NCBI GenBank assembly: GCA_013398175.1
Contig: VZRZ01000466.1
Coordinates: 1,223,893 to 1,287,892, forward strand
DNA length: 64,000 bases
Origin: Climacteris rufus
Lineage: Eukaryota > Chordata > Aves > Passeriformes > Climacteridae
Direction: 5' to 3'
Under the pieces are notes generated by a model. The model had not been told where the DNA came from, ran no database searches, and worked only from the letters and a program-made list of their open reading frames with translations. Position numbers and translations under genes: made by a program. Position 1 is the first letter of the stretch, and every line of letters starts with the position of its first letter. This document shows positions 26,782-38,884 of the stretch, one piece after another.

Positions 26782-29700
26782 TTAGCTCCAATATTTAAAA
26801 ATAAATAAACCCTCTGCTGCAGAGCATTTTTTGTCATTATGCTGTATTCCTTTTGTACAATACTGATTTCTTTTTCATATTCAAACCCCACATAAGTGGC
26901 ATAAGTGGGCGGGATGATGAGTGAAATTCAGTCCATGTATCTTCAAGCACAGAAAGATTAAACCAAAAATTAATTAGGCCTAAGTAAGTAAGATTGTATT
27001 GCAGGAGTGACAAAGCAGAGCATCTCAAATATTGAGTGTGTTTCTTACAAGTGAACGTTTACAGATGCAGAGGATACAGATACGGATGATTTTTATTTTC
27101 TTTTTTCACAAATTCTGATTCCCAGAATGTCATTAACAACACCAATTCACTAAGTTTAACAAAGATAGGTGTTCTTGTCAAATCTTCATCAAATGTAACA
27201 TTTATATCCTTCACCTATCCAAGTCTTTAGTATTAACACAATACCTATTCCCACAAAATAACTGCAGGGTAGTTTGCATTGTTCAACATTTATCAGGCCC
27301 TAAAATGAGCACAGAGCATACCTGGAGTGAAACTTTTACCCCTCCAAATTTTTGTGGAGTGAATCTTGTGGGTTTTATTGTGCTAGAAGGAGAAAGCTGT
27401 GGGGAGCACCTTAATTATTTTATTTTAGACTAGCAATGTCTATATATACAAGCTCCTAACATCAGGGTGAATCTTGCCACTGATTTCCAAAGCTGTTAGG
27501 CAAACACTAATAAGAGCACTGAACATATTCCCATTTCTTTCTCACGAGTGCAAATAATGCTGGGCACAGCATGACTCCTCCTGTTTGGGTGTTAAATGGA
27601 GGCTGGAGAAAGCAGATGGCTTTTTGTTACCGGGATGCTGAGGGTACTACAGGGAAAAGACAGTTAAGGATCTAACTAAATCAACATTTCTGCAGTAAAA
27701 AAAATGAGCCAGAGGTAAAATGTGTGCAACCTTTATAGCATTATTTGTGCTTCTTCAGGCTTGGGATACAGTATTGTAGTGATATCACCTCTCTGCCTGA
27801 AGTGTGTCAAATCTAAAGTGTACAGGTTCCGAAAGAAACAGACTGTTAAAAAAGATATATGAATGGTGAAATCTTTAAACAGTTGATGACTGTACCTACA
27901 AGACCTTTTCAGATGATATATTATGGCATGTATCTCCATCTTTTTCTCCCCACACTGTTCAAAATGTTAAAACTGTCTCTGATTATGATTTGTGTCTCAG
28001 CTAAGGATGTAGAAGCCCATCAGCTACAGCTGCTTTATCACACTTCTCAGTAGGTGTAAACTGAGATATATCTATTGTATTTTTTAGGCTGAGGTTTGCT
28101 CTTTTCACCTCCAGAAGAATGCTGTCCTTTCAGTCAGTGACTTGGGAAGCTGCTTTGGTATCAGGATCAAGGAAAATAGTTCACAATTGCCAAGCACGAA
28201 GGACAGTGAAGCTTTGGAGCCTTCTCCAGGAATGAGCTGCCTGAGCTGTTGGACAGGCCACGGAAGGGCCTGGCTACCACTGGACTCTCACATTAGATCC
28301 TTTTGTTGTGAGCATAAAGAATTAACTGCTCCAGCACATTTAGCAAGGTTAGAAAGAAGAAAATTAATGTCACATTACACTTGATCTGGTGTCAGGCAGG
28401 TTCACTTTCAATAGAGGTTGTGTCAGTAGGGCTCAGGTCATTGAACTCTTCCAGCCACTCTTCTGGTGTGATTAATTTTGCTTATTATTTGATAGCTTCA
28501 GGTATGGTGGAGTTTGCTGAAATCTTCTGGCCATTGTGATCTAGAATAATGCACTGTAATTTTGCCATTTCACTTTAAATCTCAGCTGAAAACAGCTGTT
28601 CCCCAAGCCTATAACTTGCTGTACCTGACTCCTTCTACTGTTATTTATCCAGGTAGCTATATTATTTAACTCTGTGAAGCACATTGGAATACAGTTTACC
28701 TGGAGAACACTACTAAGTGGAGAATGAAGTGGTGCTCTTAAATCAGATTTCACTGATTGCTTTGAAAAGCTTCTAAAAATTCCCACCTGATGCTTCCCAT
28801 ACAGTCATTCTTTATACATCTATTCCATAATATGACTTGAAAGGAATTTTAGACTTCAGTCCTACTTTCTGACTCCAGCAGCTCCGGAAAATCTTTCAGA
28901 TCAAAGAATAGACGGCAGTTTGTCATCTTTGTAATGATGCATTTTTAAAAGGTATGGCTAGTGCAAGAAGTTACATGTACCTTTTCTGCATCAGTGCATT
29001 TTTCCAATTAAGTGAGATTCCCTGTTTCTGCAGGCTCGACTGGTCAGATAATGGACTGCAGTGAAATATGTCCTGAGCTGAATGCTGCAACAGGGACAAA
29101 ATTAATGCTAGGAGAAAAATGACATGAAAAGGAAAATTAAGTGGAATGATTGCAATGCAACTACATAATTCACTTCTAAATTGTTAGAAAAATTAGGAAA
29201 GTGTTAATCTTTTAATATTTAATGGGCCAAATTAATCCCTAGTTTTTATAGTCCATTAGAATCTAATACAAAAATGAAAAAAATCTTGTGAAGAACCTTT
29301 GAGCAAGCTGCAGAACTTGGTTGAAAATTATATCCTTACTGCACAATACTACACGATAAATTTTTCCTAGGGTATAAAAAAAGATACATTTTATAATTAC
29401 ATTCTGTTGTTGCAAGCCTTTCATATTTAGGGAATTCTAGCCAATCCATTCCTGTCTAGTGGAGACAGGATCTTGATTTGGACCCTGGCTGTGGGGTAAC
29501 ATAACATATTGTGCCATTGTTCTGTTTTCCTTTCTATTCTTCAGATACCTGGTCAATTCAAATTGAAACTGAGCCCAGAACTGTCACTGACTGAATGTAT
29601 TTACAGTAGGCAAGCTACTGGTGTGCTCATCATGACTTGATCTTTAGTTAATCTTCAGCAGGAGAAAAAAAGATAAATATGAAAAATTGACTTTAGCTGC

Positions 29701-32700
29701 CTTTTACTTCAGTAAAGTGGGTTCATGATGAGTAAATAGACTGAGAAGTAGGTCTTGGGCAGAGAGATACTGTTCAGATGCAGAGCAACCAGTGACCACA
29801 GTATTCCACAAGTGTGCTGCAGAAAGGCAGCCTGCACAAAAATCCTGGTCGGTTTTCAAGTTGGAGTTCAAATTGCTGTACATGCTCATGGCACCAGATC
29901 TTCTGACCAACCACTGGGATCAGTAGCTTCTCTGATATGTAGCTAGGCACAGATTTAAAGACCTTATAAGGAGCAGAGGGTCTTATTTAAATATTCTTTG
30001 TGAGACGGCAAAATGCAAATGAATGAATCATGGCTTCAATGAACATCAAGTGCACTCTGATGGCCAGCTTCATTCTGATTCATCATGTAAAGCCACATGT
30101 ACCCCTGCAGAATGTACAGCCAGGGGTTTTCTTGTGCAGTCACACAACTTGCACAGTTCCTGTGCTGGTTATGGCCATGAAAGTCCTCTAAGCCCATGAC
30201 ACACCGAGATTCAGAGTTTATAGCTGCGTGCATCCCCAAGCAGTCCTGCCCCAAATGATGTGGTCATCGTGGATAATTGATGGAAGTAGCCTTACTTTGA
30301 GAAAATAAGCCTCTGTGCAACAGTCATACACAATGAAGTGCCATAAATAGAAAGAGAATATGGTCTACAGAGAGAACTGTTCTCATTTTAAAAGAAGTAT
30401 ATAATTAATCAATACATCTCTGATCCTGTCATTCCCTTTTAGTAAGGTTTTGACATAGAGAGGCAAGGACTGTACATTGGCACTGTTATTACATTGTTTC
30501 CTCTTAGCAAAAACTGATTATTTTGGATTAATGGTTAATGAACTTCAAAATATTAAAAACCATACTATTTCCATTTATTAATTCCTGCATCAAGGCCAAC
30601 GTTTGCATGCAATTGGAATGGAACAAATCTTTCAAAAGAAAATAATGAATTCTGGTTTTTTATGTTAGAAATTTTCAAGAACCCACCACTACTCTATATT
30701 AACTATTTCCAGTGATTAATTTTCTTCTTTGTTAGAAAGATATGCCTTATTTCTCTGAATCCCAGTGTTCACCATCATGAATACGTTCTACAAAATTATC
30801 TCTTTTTTTGATCCTTCCAGGTGCAAAAATAGAGCTATAATAGGAAAACCAACTGCTTTGAGGAACTGGACAAAATAGATCCCCACACAGCTTGTAACTT
30901 GCATTTATACCCAATGTCTGAACTGGAGATTAAAGGTTTTCATATTACTAGGGATGTGAAATCAGTTGCTATGATCTCTTTCACTCAGAAATAAAGATAT
31001 TTTACAATCCTAAGGAGCAAAATGTAATGACTGAAAATCTCAGGTTTTTCTTTTTAGCCAAGTATTACTCACTAAAACAGGACAAAACTGAACACAACAC
31101 TTGAATACCAAGGAAGTGCTAAGTAAAAATGTACAGATCATCCACAAGGAGAAGGCCTGATTCAGGGATGGGGACAGAAGTGAATGGATTGTGAGGATGG
31201 TGTTAGAGATGCTACTTTTGAGGGTGGTTCTTATGAGCCGAAACACAACTCTAAGAAATAATGTACATGTGGATATTATATCACAATGCAATAGTTTGCA
31301 GAGCTATTTAGCCAAATCATCTGCCAATTTTAATTCCCATCATAGACTGCAGTAAAGATACACAAGATTCCATCAGTAGCTACCACAGCCCAACTTCTAG
31401 AAGCAAACAGAAATGAAAATGCTTCCAGGTACTGCATTAACGATGAAAATTATCATCTTATCTTTCACCAGACTTAAAATTCTTGAGCATTATTTGTCTT
31501 TCTGGTTTTAAAATCTGAGAAACCACAAACTTTCCTTAGAAGTAAAAGACATCCACAGGGAAAGATCAAATCTGAGAAAGAGAATGCTCACTGATGAGGC
31601 AAAAACTTGCCTGTTCATCCTGGGCTGATGCTGTAGTGACAGGGAATATTGAATGTATTGGAAAACTGCAAGGTTCACTGCCCCATTGCTGAACCTCTTC
31701 TCACTCAATGGCCAGCTAAAGGGGTACTGTCATTTCTTCATTAACACTGCTGACAATCAGCCTCTGCTTTGGATCAGGGGACAGAGATGTACCGGGGTGT
31801 GCTAAGGAACAAAAGACATTTGGATCAGGTTGCCAAGTCAGGAAAATTATACAAATCTGGTTTTATCCCCGGCAGACATAGTATTTTTAATAGACTCCAA
31901 CACTCACATTTATTCATCCAGTTTTCTCACAGACTTCTCAAGTATTCACATGATGGGAAGACAGCAAGTAGTCACAATGCAATTTACTTCTAAACCAAGT
32001 GTTACTCCTCCTCAGCTCCTTCCCACTTCTCAGCCTTTTTTACCCTGCTCAAATATTCAGAATTCAAGGCAATCAGTTTTAAAAATAAGATCAGTTCCTT
32101 TATTTCACATTATAAACAAATGAGTTGTTATGCACAATGCAAATAGTCTTAATTTCCCAGGGCCCATAGAGCCAGCCTACGTAGGTTTGCATTGTTTTGC
32201 TTGTATGAAATCCAGAGGGACTGTACCTTGCTTTCTTCCACCTTTGGCATGGAAATTCCAATGCATCCTAAATTTTATTAGTGGATGAAACAGCAACACA
32301 TTGTTTGTGGCTGAATTCTGCTAAGATCTCTGCTGCTAGGCAACCTGCCTTAAGCACGGTGTGAATAAGGTCAGGCAAGTTTCTAGTTCAGCAGGATGCA
32401 TTTTCTGTGAACGAATTTTGGTGGCAGATTTGATCTCACTTGTGAAACCAAGTTATCCCTTACTCTGCCTCTCTTCCTCTCTGTACTTGGTCAGCTACTT
32501 ATCAACTCTGAAATACTGCAACCTCCTCACAAAGACTGATGCTCTGACTAGCACAGCCATCGTAGGAGAGGCTGGTTATTGCAATGCACTTAAGCCTGGA
32601 AAGCTGCTGAATGTTCTGCTGGGCTGAAAACACATTTCCAACCCTTGGCAGATGCTGGGACAGGGACTTAATAAAATATGCTAAGTACAAATAGGATGGT

Positions 32701-33635
32701 TGCAACTGCTATGAGATTATGCCCCTCATACCAGGTGACATCTGAGGACAGGCTGAAGAAAGCCACCCAAAGCTAACAAAAAAAATCTCTCTGCTTTTTC
32801 TCCACCTCCCCAGAACCACGGATTCTGCAGGAACCCATAACTCAGTGCAAGGGATATATGCAAAGCCACAGTCACAGCAAAGACATGGTGAAAACAGAGA
32901 AATTAGGGCTTTAGTGCTAGTGGCTCTTGGGCCAAGAGACAAGTAATTTCATAGAAACTCCGTGTTCTGGGCCCAGATTCACCACAGCTAACTTCAGGTC
33001 CTTCACGGAGGCATCTAATCCCTAGGCAGCTCAGATAGTCTCTGAAGGTCAGTAAGTTGTTCTGCCACCAGCCCACAGGCTTCAGCTGAGTGTCTCTGAT
33101 GAAATGGGGTGAATAAGGAGCACGGATCCTTTTCTTGATAACAAATCAACTGATAGCACTGCCACTACAGCTCCCTACATCCTGATTCAGTGGTGACAGG
33201 ATGTCCCCTAACTCCAACTAGCAACAGTGGTAGCACTGTCTGTTTGAATTGCTAGAATAGCTAAGGACAATGTCCTGCACTGTATTAGAAAAAAAAACCC
33301 AACAGTTTAAATAACAGTTTCCAGTTTATATTTCAAATTTTCCAAAACTCAATTGTCCTGAAGAAATGGATGGTTAAGAAAAATGTATTACTTGCCAGAA
33401 TCACCCAAACTGTTCTTTGTTTTGACTCTGGATCTAGATATTTATTAAGCAATGAATACACAGCATATGGACATATATATGTTTGAATACTAATCCTTGT
33501 TACTGTGTGGCAAAATTGATCAAGAATTTGAGCTAAATTTAAAATGGTTCAAGCAGGGAACTGTGTCTATGTATTTTAAATAGCCTGAATGCATAATAGA
33601 GTGATTTTTTTTTCATTATTTCTTACATGAAATAC

Positions 33636-33654
33636 AAGTGTGTTGAACACACTT
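33636..33654. repeat. Perfect 19-bp palindrome
   Basis: AAGTGTGTTGAACACACTT has 9-bp arms that are exact reverse complements around a single central G. The AAGTG half-element resembles NK-homeodomain sites and loosely resembles T-box half-sites, so a dimeric factor site is conceivable, but no binding evidence exists. Confidence 0.8.
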
Positions 33655-35106
33655 AGAACACACATGGGGTGGAGGTTTTTTGCCTCGTGGAAGAGTTGCA
33701 CGTCATATTATGCTCTGAATAATATGTTTGAAATTTTATTCAGAATTTTTGTTTTCCCCACTTTAAACAGAATTGTCATATTCATGTTTTAAATTAGTTT
33801 GGACATTAACTCTTCACATTTAAAACTAAATATTAGCCACCCTCACTATAAAGCTGCACCTGGTAGACGTTCATATGAGAAGTGCTTTCTGAAAGACAAT
33901 GGACTGGATGCAGATGTTAATGGAAACAATTTGCAAAACAAGAACGAGAAGTAACACGCATAAAAGTCCCCCTGTTTTGTCATGGTTACAGTGTCTGTAC
34001 CTTTATGAAGCCAAGCAAAACATTTTGGGTCAGTGACTGTGTGCTATCTAAATCACACCATTCAGGGGAAGGGGATTTTTTACTACCAGATGGTTGTTGT
34101 TCCAGTTGTGGCTGCCTAGATATGTGCTGACATCTAGCGGTCCTTTAAAGAATAAATACAGTCCAAGTGCATATTAATTAGCAACAAAGAATAATAATCT
34201 CAGATTCAGAAACGTATTTTCCCCCTTTTCTTCCTTTCCCCCCACAGTGTGTGTAATAGTGTTCTAGATAACTGAATTTTAGTGATTATTGTGCTTTTCG
34301 GTATTTGTTCAAGCTGATGTTTTCTAAAGCCCTGTTCCCATTGCCACCATGCTGAGTCCTTTGGGAAAATCAACCTGGAGGCATTTCTTGACTGACAATC
34401 ACCACGGCATTTAAGCAGAGACTGTGAAATTGAAAAAGAAATAGATGGGAGTGCATTTCTGAGTGTCTGGAGCCACAGTAGGATCTGTATTACACCTGAT
34501 TTGATCAGAGATCCTTTAAGCTATTCCTACCAAATCCAGATTAAAATTTGTCCTTAAACAGTTATTTACCTATTAATGTAAGTAAATGGCTACAAATAGC
34601 CTTTAAATGATAATTTAGTTTACTACTAGATTGAAAATACCTTGCAACATTGTAGACAGCCATGAATATTTATAAGATAACAGCCAAACCTCTACTTAGA
34701 AACCCACTTTCCACAGTATTGGCTTGGTGTTCATTTAACACATAGTTCTGTTCATTTGCAAAGCCATGCATGTAATGCACCCCCTACTCAGAATAACTAA
34801 AGTGGGGAGAAACTATCAGAACCTTAGTCACTGATTTCAAAGGAAGCCTAAAGAGGAAACACAACCAGAAAATCAACTGCCTTTAGGAAGAACTGATTCA
34901 GGAGACCAAAACTGCTGCTTAGGTCTCAGTTGATTTTAGAGTCCCCATCACTCCAGAGCCCTCACCAGCCAGGAAAGCTTTTATTACTGGAGAAGTAAGA
35001 CAACTTGAAGTTTTACAGTGATGTATGTGGTCAGAGAACCCCAGACTCCAGTATAGCACATTCAAACCCTGAAAAGAAGGTCTGTACCACTTCCAAGGGG
35101 TCACTG

Positions 35107-35131
35107 AGGCCATCTTTTAACTGGCTTTGAT
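35107..35131 (+). repeat. Shared 25-mer, copy 1
   Basis: A 25-base word identical, apart from its seventh base (T here, C there), to 44506-44530. It includes CTTTTAACTGGCTTTGAT. The flanks on both sides are unrelated, so the shared unit is sharply bounded. It may be a remnant of a dispersed repeat. Confidence 0.6.
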
Positions 35132-37045
35132 TTCCAGGACATAGTCTTCTAGGCTAGAGGAACAGGCTGTTGCAGAAGACACCAGGTCACAGAAAGGGAG
35201 AGGAATGGTATGCTGAAGTAGCACTGAAGAGGTTTATTCTGAAGGAAGAAAATGGAAAACATCCTGATAGCTGGCATACATGTTCTGCCACTGTTCCACA
35301 CAAAAGATCCCCAGCATATCTTTAGTGTTGCCCTGACATGCATCCACCAGTGTCCCTAATAACCTGGTGTGCTCAGCTCATGAACAGCTCATTACTTACC
35401 ACTTGCATGACATTCATTTTGGGGGTATTACAATTCAAGTGGCTGCTCAGCTGGTATCCTATAAAGAGTCTTGCCACATAATGTTATTTTTCATTTTTTG
35501 CCTGAGTGCAAGACCTGCTTGTGATTTATCAGCTGTAGCAAAGCACAAAGCCATAATTTTCTTTTATTGAACTCACTCTGGGTAGCCATCACTCTGCAGA
35601 AATGCAGATGGTCATCTTATTCTTATTCTTAGCGACAGGATGAATGCCACAACTCTGCTGACAAAGACAGCAAAGCAATCATTTATAATAGTAAGAGAAG
35701 CATTCCATTTAATGTCTATGTTAACTGCACATAGTTAGGCTTTTTGGACACAGTTCTTATAGGATCCTGCTCTGCTGATACTTCAGGACTTTACAGCATC
35801 GAGGTAAATTTGCATAGCATGTGTACTGGCATCCAGGTGTGATTTCTGTGCTTATGGCAAATGGAACAGAACTGTACCCTTCTATATATATAGCTGGCCT
35901 CCAATTGAACTCTAATCATAATCAGGTTTTATGATGTGTATTTGAGATACTGCAGTTTAGTAATTTGTCTGTCTCTACCCTTACTTCACACTTCAATTTT
36001 CAGGAGCATCCACACTGCAGGTGAAATTCTAGTTCTGGATCAGAACCTATGAGTTTGAGTGAATTAATATATTTAACTATTTCATTGTCAATGGAACTAA
36101 GGAGATGACTTGCAGCTTCTCTTCCATCTCAAAAAATAAGGATTTAGGAAATTTCTGGTGCCAGCATGACACACAAAACACACTTTTTCTGTTCTGGGGT
36201 GGGAAGAATGGCAGTGAATAATTCACAGCAACTAGTGGTGTGCCCAGAGACCAGCCCTGTGATGACCAGTGAGTTTGTGGAGAACAAAAATATGGTGTTG
36301 AATATTAAAGAGGAAGGGTCAGGTGTTTTTTAATAAGCACCCTGCTGGATCCCGCCAAAGGGGCCCCATACAAACCTTAACAGCTGAATCTGGAATGTGC
36401 TTCATTTCATCACAGAACTGCCTATTGCTACAGCAACGGCTCTTGACGAATAACTCAAAGAAACAAAACAGAGATGCAAGTCAAATCCAGGAATGAGAGT
36501 ATTTAATCGTTTAGAATAAGGGGAGATCTACCTAGCATTTTGAGTGAATGGATTCAGAGCAAAAATTCATCCAACATCTGCTAATGCCACATTTTAGTAT
36601 TGCCTCTTCAATCAGAGTAAATTATATAGCTTAAGTGTTCATATCACAAATTAATCTCTTCTGAATCAGATCTGCATAGTAGTTGCTTGAAATAAGCTTA
36701 ATATAGTCATAATTGTACAAAACATGAAGACCATTTTTCATAATAATTAGGTAGTCAGTTCGCCCTTTCTCTCAATTTGTCTAAATGTTCATATTTACAT
36801 TAGAAGTTAGCAGTTAATTTTATCCATACAGCCCTTCTCAATTACTCCATTGGTCTGCCAATAGAACCTTCTGCTTGAGGCACCAAACCTGTGCAAAGTG
36901 CAGGTATTCAACATGCAGTCTATCAGTTTTTTCAAAGGCCCATTTGAAAGGATTGGAAGCATAGGGCAAGGAAGCAAATGAGATATTTCCCACTTTGGAA
37001 AAGGCTGGGTGAGAGGAACCAGGCACACTGACCATCAGATCCTTT

Positions 37046-37086
37046 CCTTGCAAGCTGAGAGCAGGCCAGGAGCTTGCTGTGCAAGG
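37046..37086. repeat. Bulged hairpin, 11-bp arms
   Basis: CCTTGCAAGCT (37046-37056) pairs with AGCTT (37071-37075) and, after a 5-nt bulge, with GCAAGG (37081-37086). The loop is 14 nt. Pairing stops outside these limits, so it does not have the length of a microRNA precursor. Confidence 0.6.
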
Positions 37087-37620
37087 GCCATGCAGAGCCA
37101 CTGCATTGTGCCAAAACTACCCAGTGCTCTTCCATAGCACAGGCTGAGTGCCTCATTTGCTACAAAAACCCCAAAAGTGACAAGGAGATAATTAATCTGA
37201 CCTCTGTGTTTTGGAAGTCGATAGACAGAGAGTTGATAGCAGCACCATGAACTGTCCTCATGTTTCATTTGCTGATGTGTGTAAACCTTTGACTTGCTGA
37301 CAGAATTTAAGGTTGTCTTATGAGATAATCCCAGCTAAAAAGATCAGTTTATGTGCATCTTCCTGCCCTTCTGCTGGAGACAGGGGCATGATGTAGTTAG
37401 CTAAGAAAAGAAACACAAAAGCTCAATGGCTATGAATAACAATCTTGAAGAAGTTTTTGCATTTGCAAAACAGAGATAATACTATTTACCTTCATATTAA
37501 ATTTATAAAATACTTCTCCCCTGCTGGAGTCTCTAAATCCCTTATTAGACCAACAACAATTCTCTTATACATTTCCTGCTGGTTTTAATTGCCTATTCCC
37601 AATTTCAAGGATATTTTCCT

Positions 37621-37670
37621 AAAAAAAAAAAAAAAAAGATAAAAAAAAGAAAAAAGCCCCAAACAAACAG
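37621..37670 (+). repeat. Poly-A rich tract ending in CCCCAAAC
   Basis: A17, then GAT, A8, G, a further A run and a CCCCAAACAAACAG end. The AAAAGCCCCAAA ending recurs after the A23 run at 57262-57284, so both may be simple A-rich tracts of the same kind, or tails of lost retroposed copies. Confidence 0.85.
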
Positions 37671-38689
37671 AAATTGTGCATTTCAGAAACAAACACTGAC
37701 AGCAGCACTGGGGAAGAGCATGAGACTTGGCTTCCAATAGTAACTTTAGAGATACTGTAAATGCTTTATTAATCCATGCTGTTGACAACTTTGAATGCCA
37801 AATTATCTGTGTTGCACTGAGCCATGAAACTATCCCATGAGGTACTAAAGTCCACCTCGAGACAGCATTGAAGCCAAAGCTTTGATCCTCAAGGCTGACT
37901 TGAGTAAATAATTATTTTTAAATTCTTTAATCCCTCATGCATCCATAACACTTAATTTTAGTAATGCATTTGACTTAAATTTCTTATTACTTCAGAATTC
38001 AGTCCAACTTCTACTGCAAATAAAGTCAGAGCTCCCAGGGGCTTCAGAAAACAGAACTACTCCTGCTCTACTGCAATTCTCCATTGAACTGATGAGGCAA
38101 CAGAAAGAGTATGTCACCAGGAACCATAATTTTACCTTCTTGGGATACTTTTTTCTCTTTTAATGTATTTCAATGTAGCATTTTCTGGAGAGGAGGAGCA
38201 CAAAAACTGGAAGTCTAGAAGCCCTAAATTTCGATTCTTGCTCCCACACCAGTTGTTGAGATGACAACTAGGAAATTACCACAGATATCACACTTGGTAC
38301 CAGACAGCACCTTACATCAGCTCAGATATACCAAGCTAAGGACTGGGCCTTAAGCCATACTGCTAAATAAAGCTCAGGCTGTGTATTGCCTCATCACTCT
38401 GCATAATGCTTGGCCAAGGGTTTCCCTTCGGTCCCCTGTGGTTGCCTGGAAGCCTGATTGCATAAATGCTGCTTCATTCCATATTATTCTCAGTTCAGAG
38501 CATTTTGAATAATGCTGTGGCATTGTCACAACTCATCAAAACAACATTTTATCAGCACAAAAGGCAGGCTATAAGGTGCATTATCTGTGGTGCAACAGAA
38601 GCCTTGACGGTGCAAAGCATCTTAGGATATCATTTGAGAGAGGGGAAAACAGAACCGGTCCTGACAACACTGAAGAGTGCCAGACTGCA

Positions 38690-38884
38690 AAACAAGCATT
38701 AGCAGCCCCAGGAGTCTGTTCCCTGTCCCTGGTCTCTTCTGCAGTGGAGGCACAGCCCTGGATCCCTCCCTGCTCCTGCTGTGCCCATCCCTCTGCAGGC
38801 TCTGCCCAGCAGAGTGCCCAGGCTGCCCCTCCCTGTACACACACGGCTTGTGCAGCCAAAGGCAAACTCCCGGTCTGCCTCTAA
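38690..38884. other. GC-rich patch of unknown origin
   Basis: About 190 bp are clearly richer in G+C (near 60% by eye) than the surrounding DNA, and contain CCCTGCTCCTGCTGTGCCC and similar C/T-rich strings. CpG is nearly absent, so this is not a CpG island. Frames stay open on both strands through it, including one of 144 codons on the minus strand (38699-39133) that starts at TTG. No protein family is recognisable. A non-coding exon, an old repeat fragment or simple compositional drift are all possible. Confidence 0.5.

Larger units (their letters stand above)
26782..38600. other. Non-coding unique sequence, no gene seen
   Basis: No coding region is supported. All open frames are under 100 codons and unrecognised. 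Short structures worth naming are the palindrome at 33636-33654, one copy of a shared 25-mer at 35107-35131, the bulged hairpin at 37046-37086 and an A-rich tract at 37621-37670. The block 33.5-34.7 kb is AT-rich with few low-complexity runs and looks like possible conserved non-coding DNA, but that impression cannot be tested here. Confidence 0.65.
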
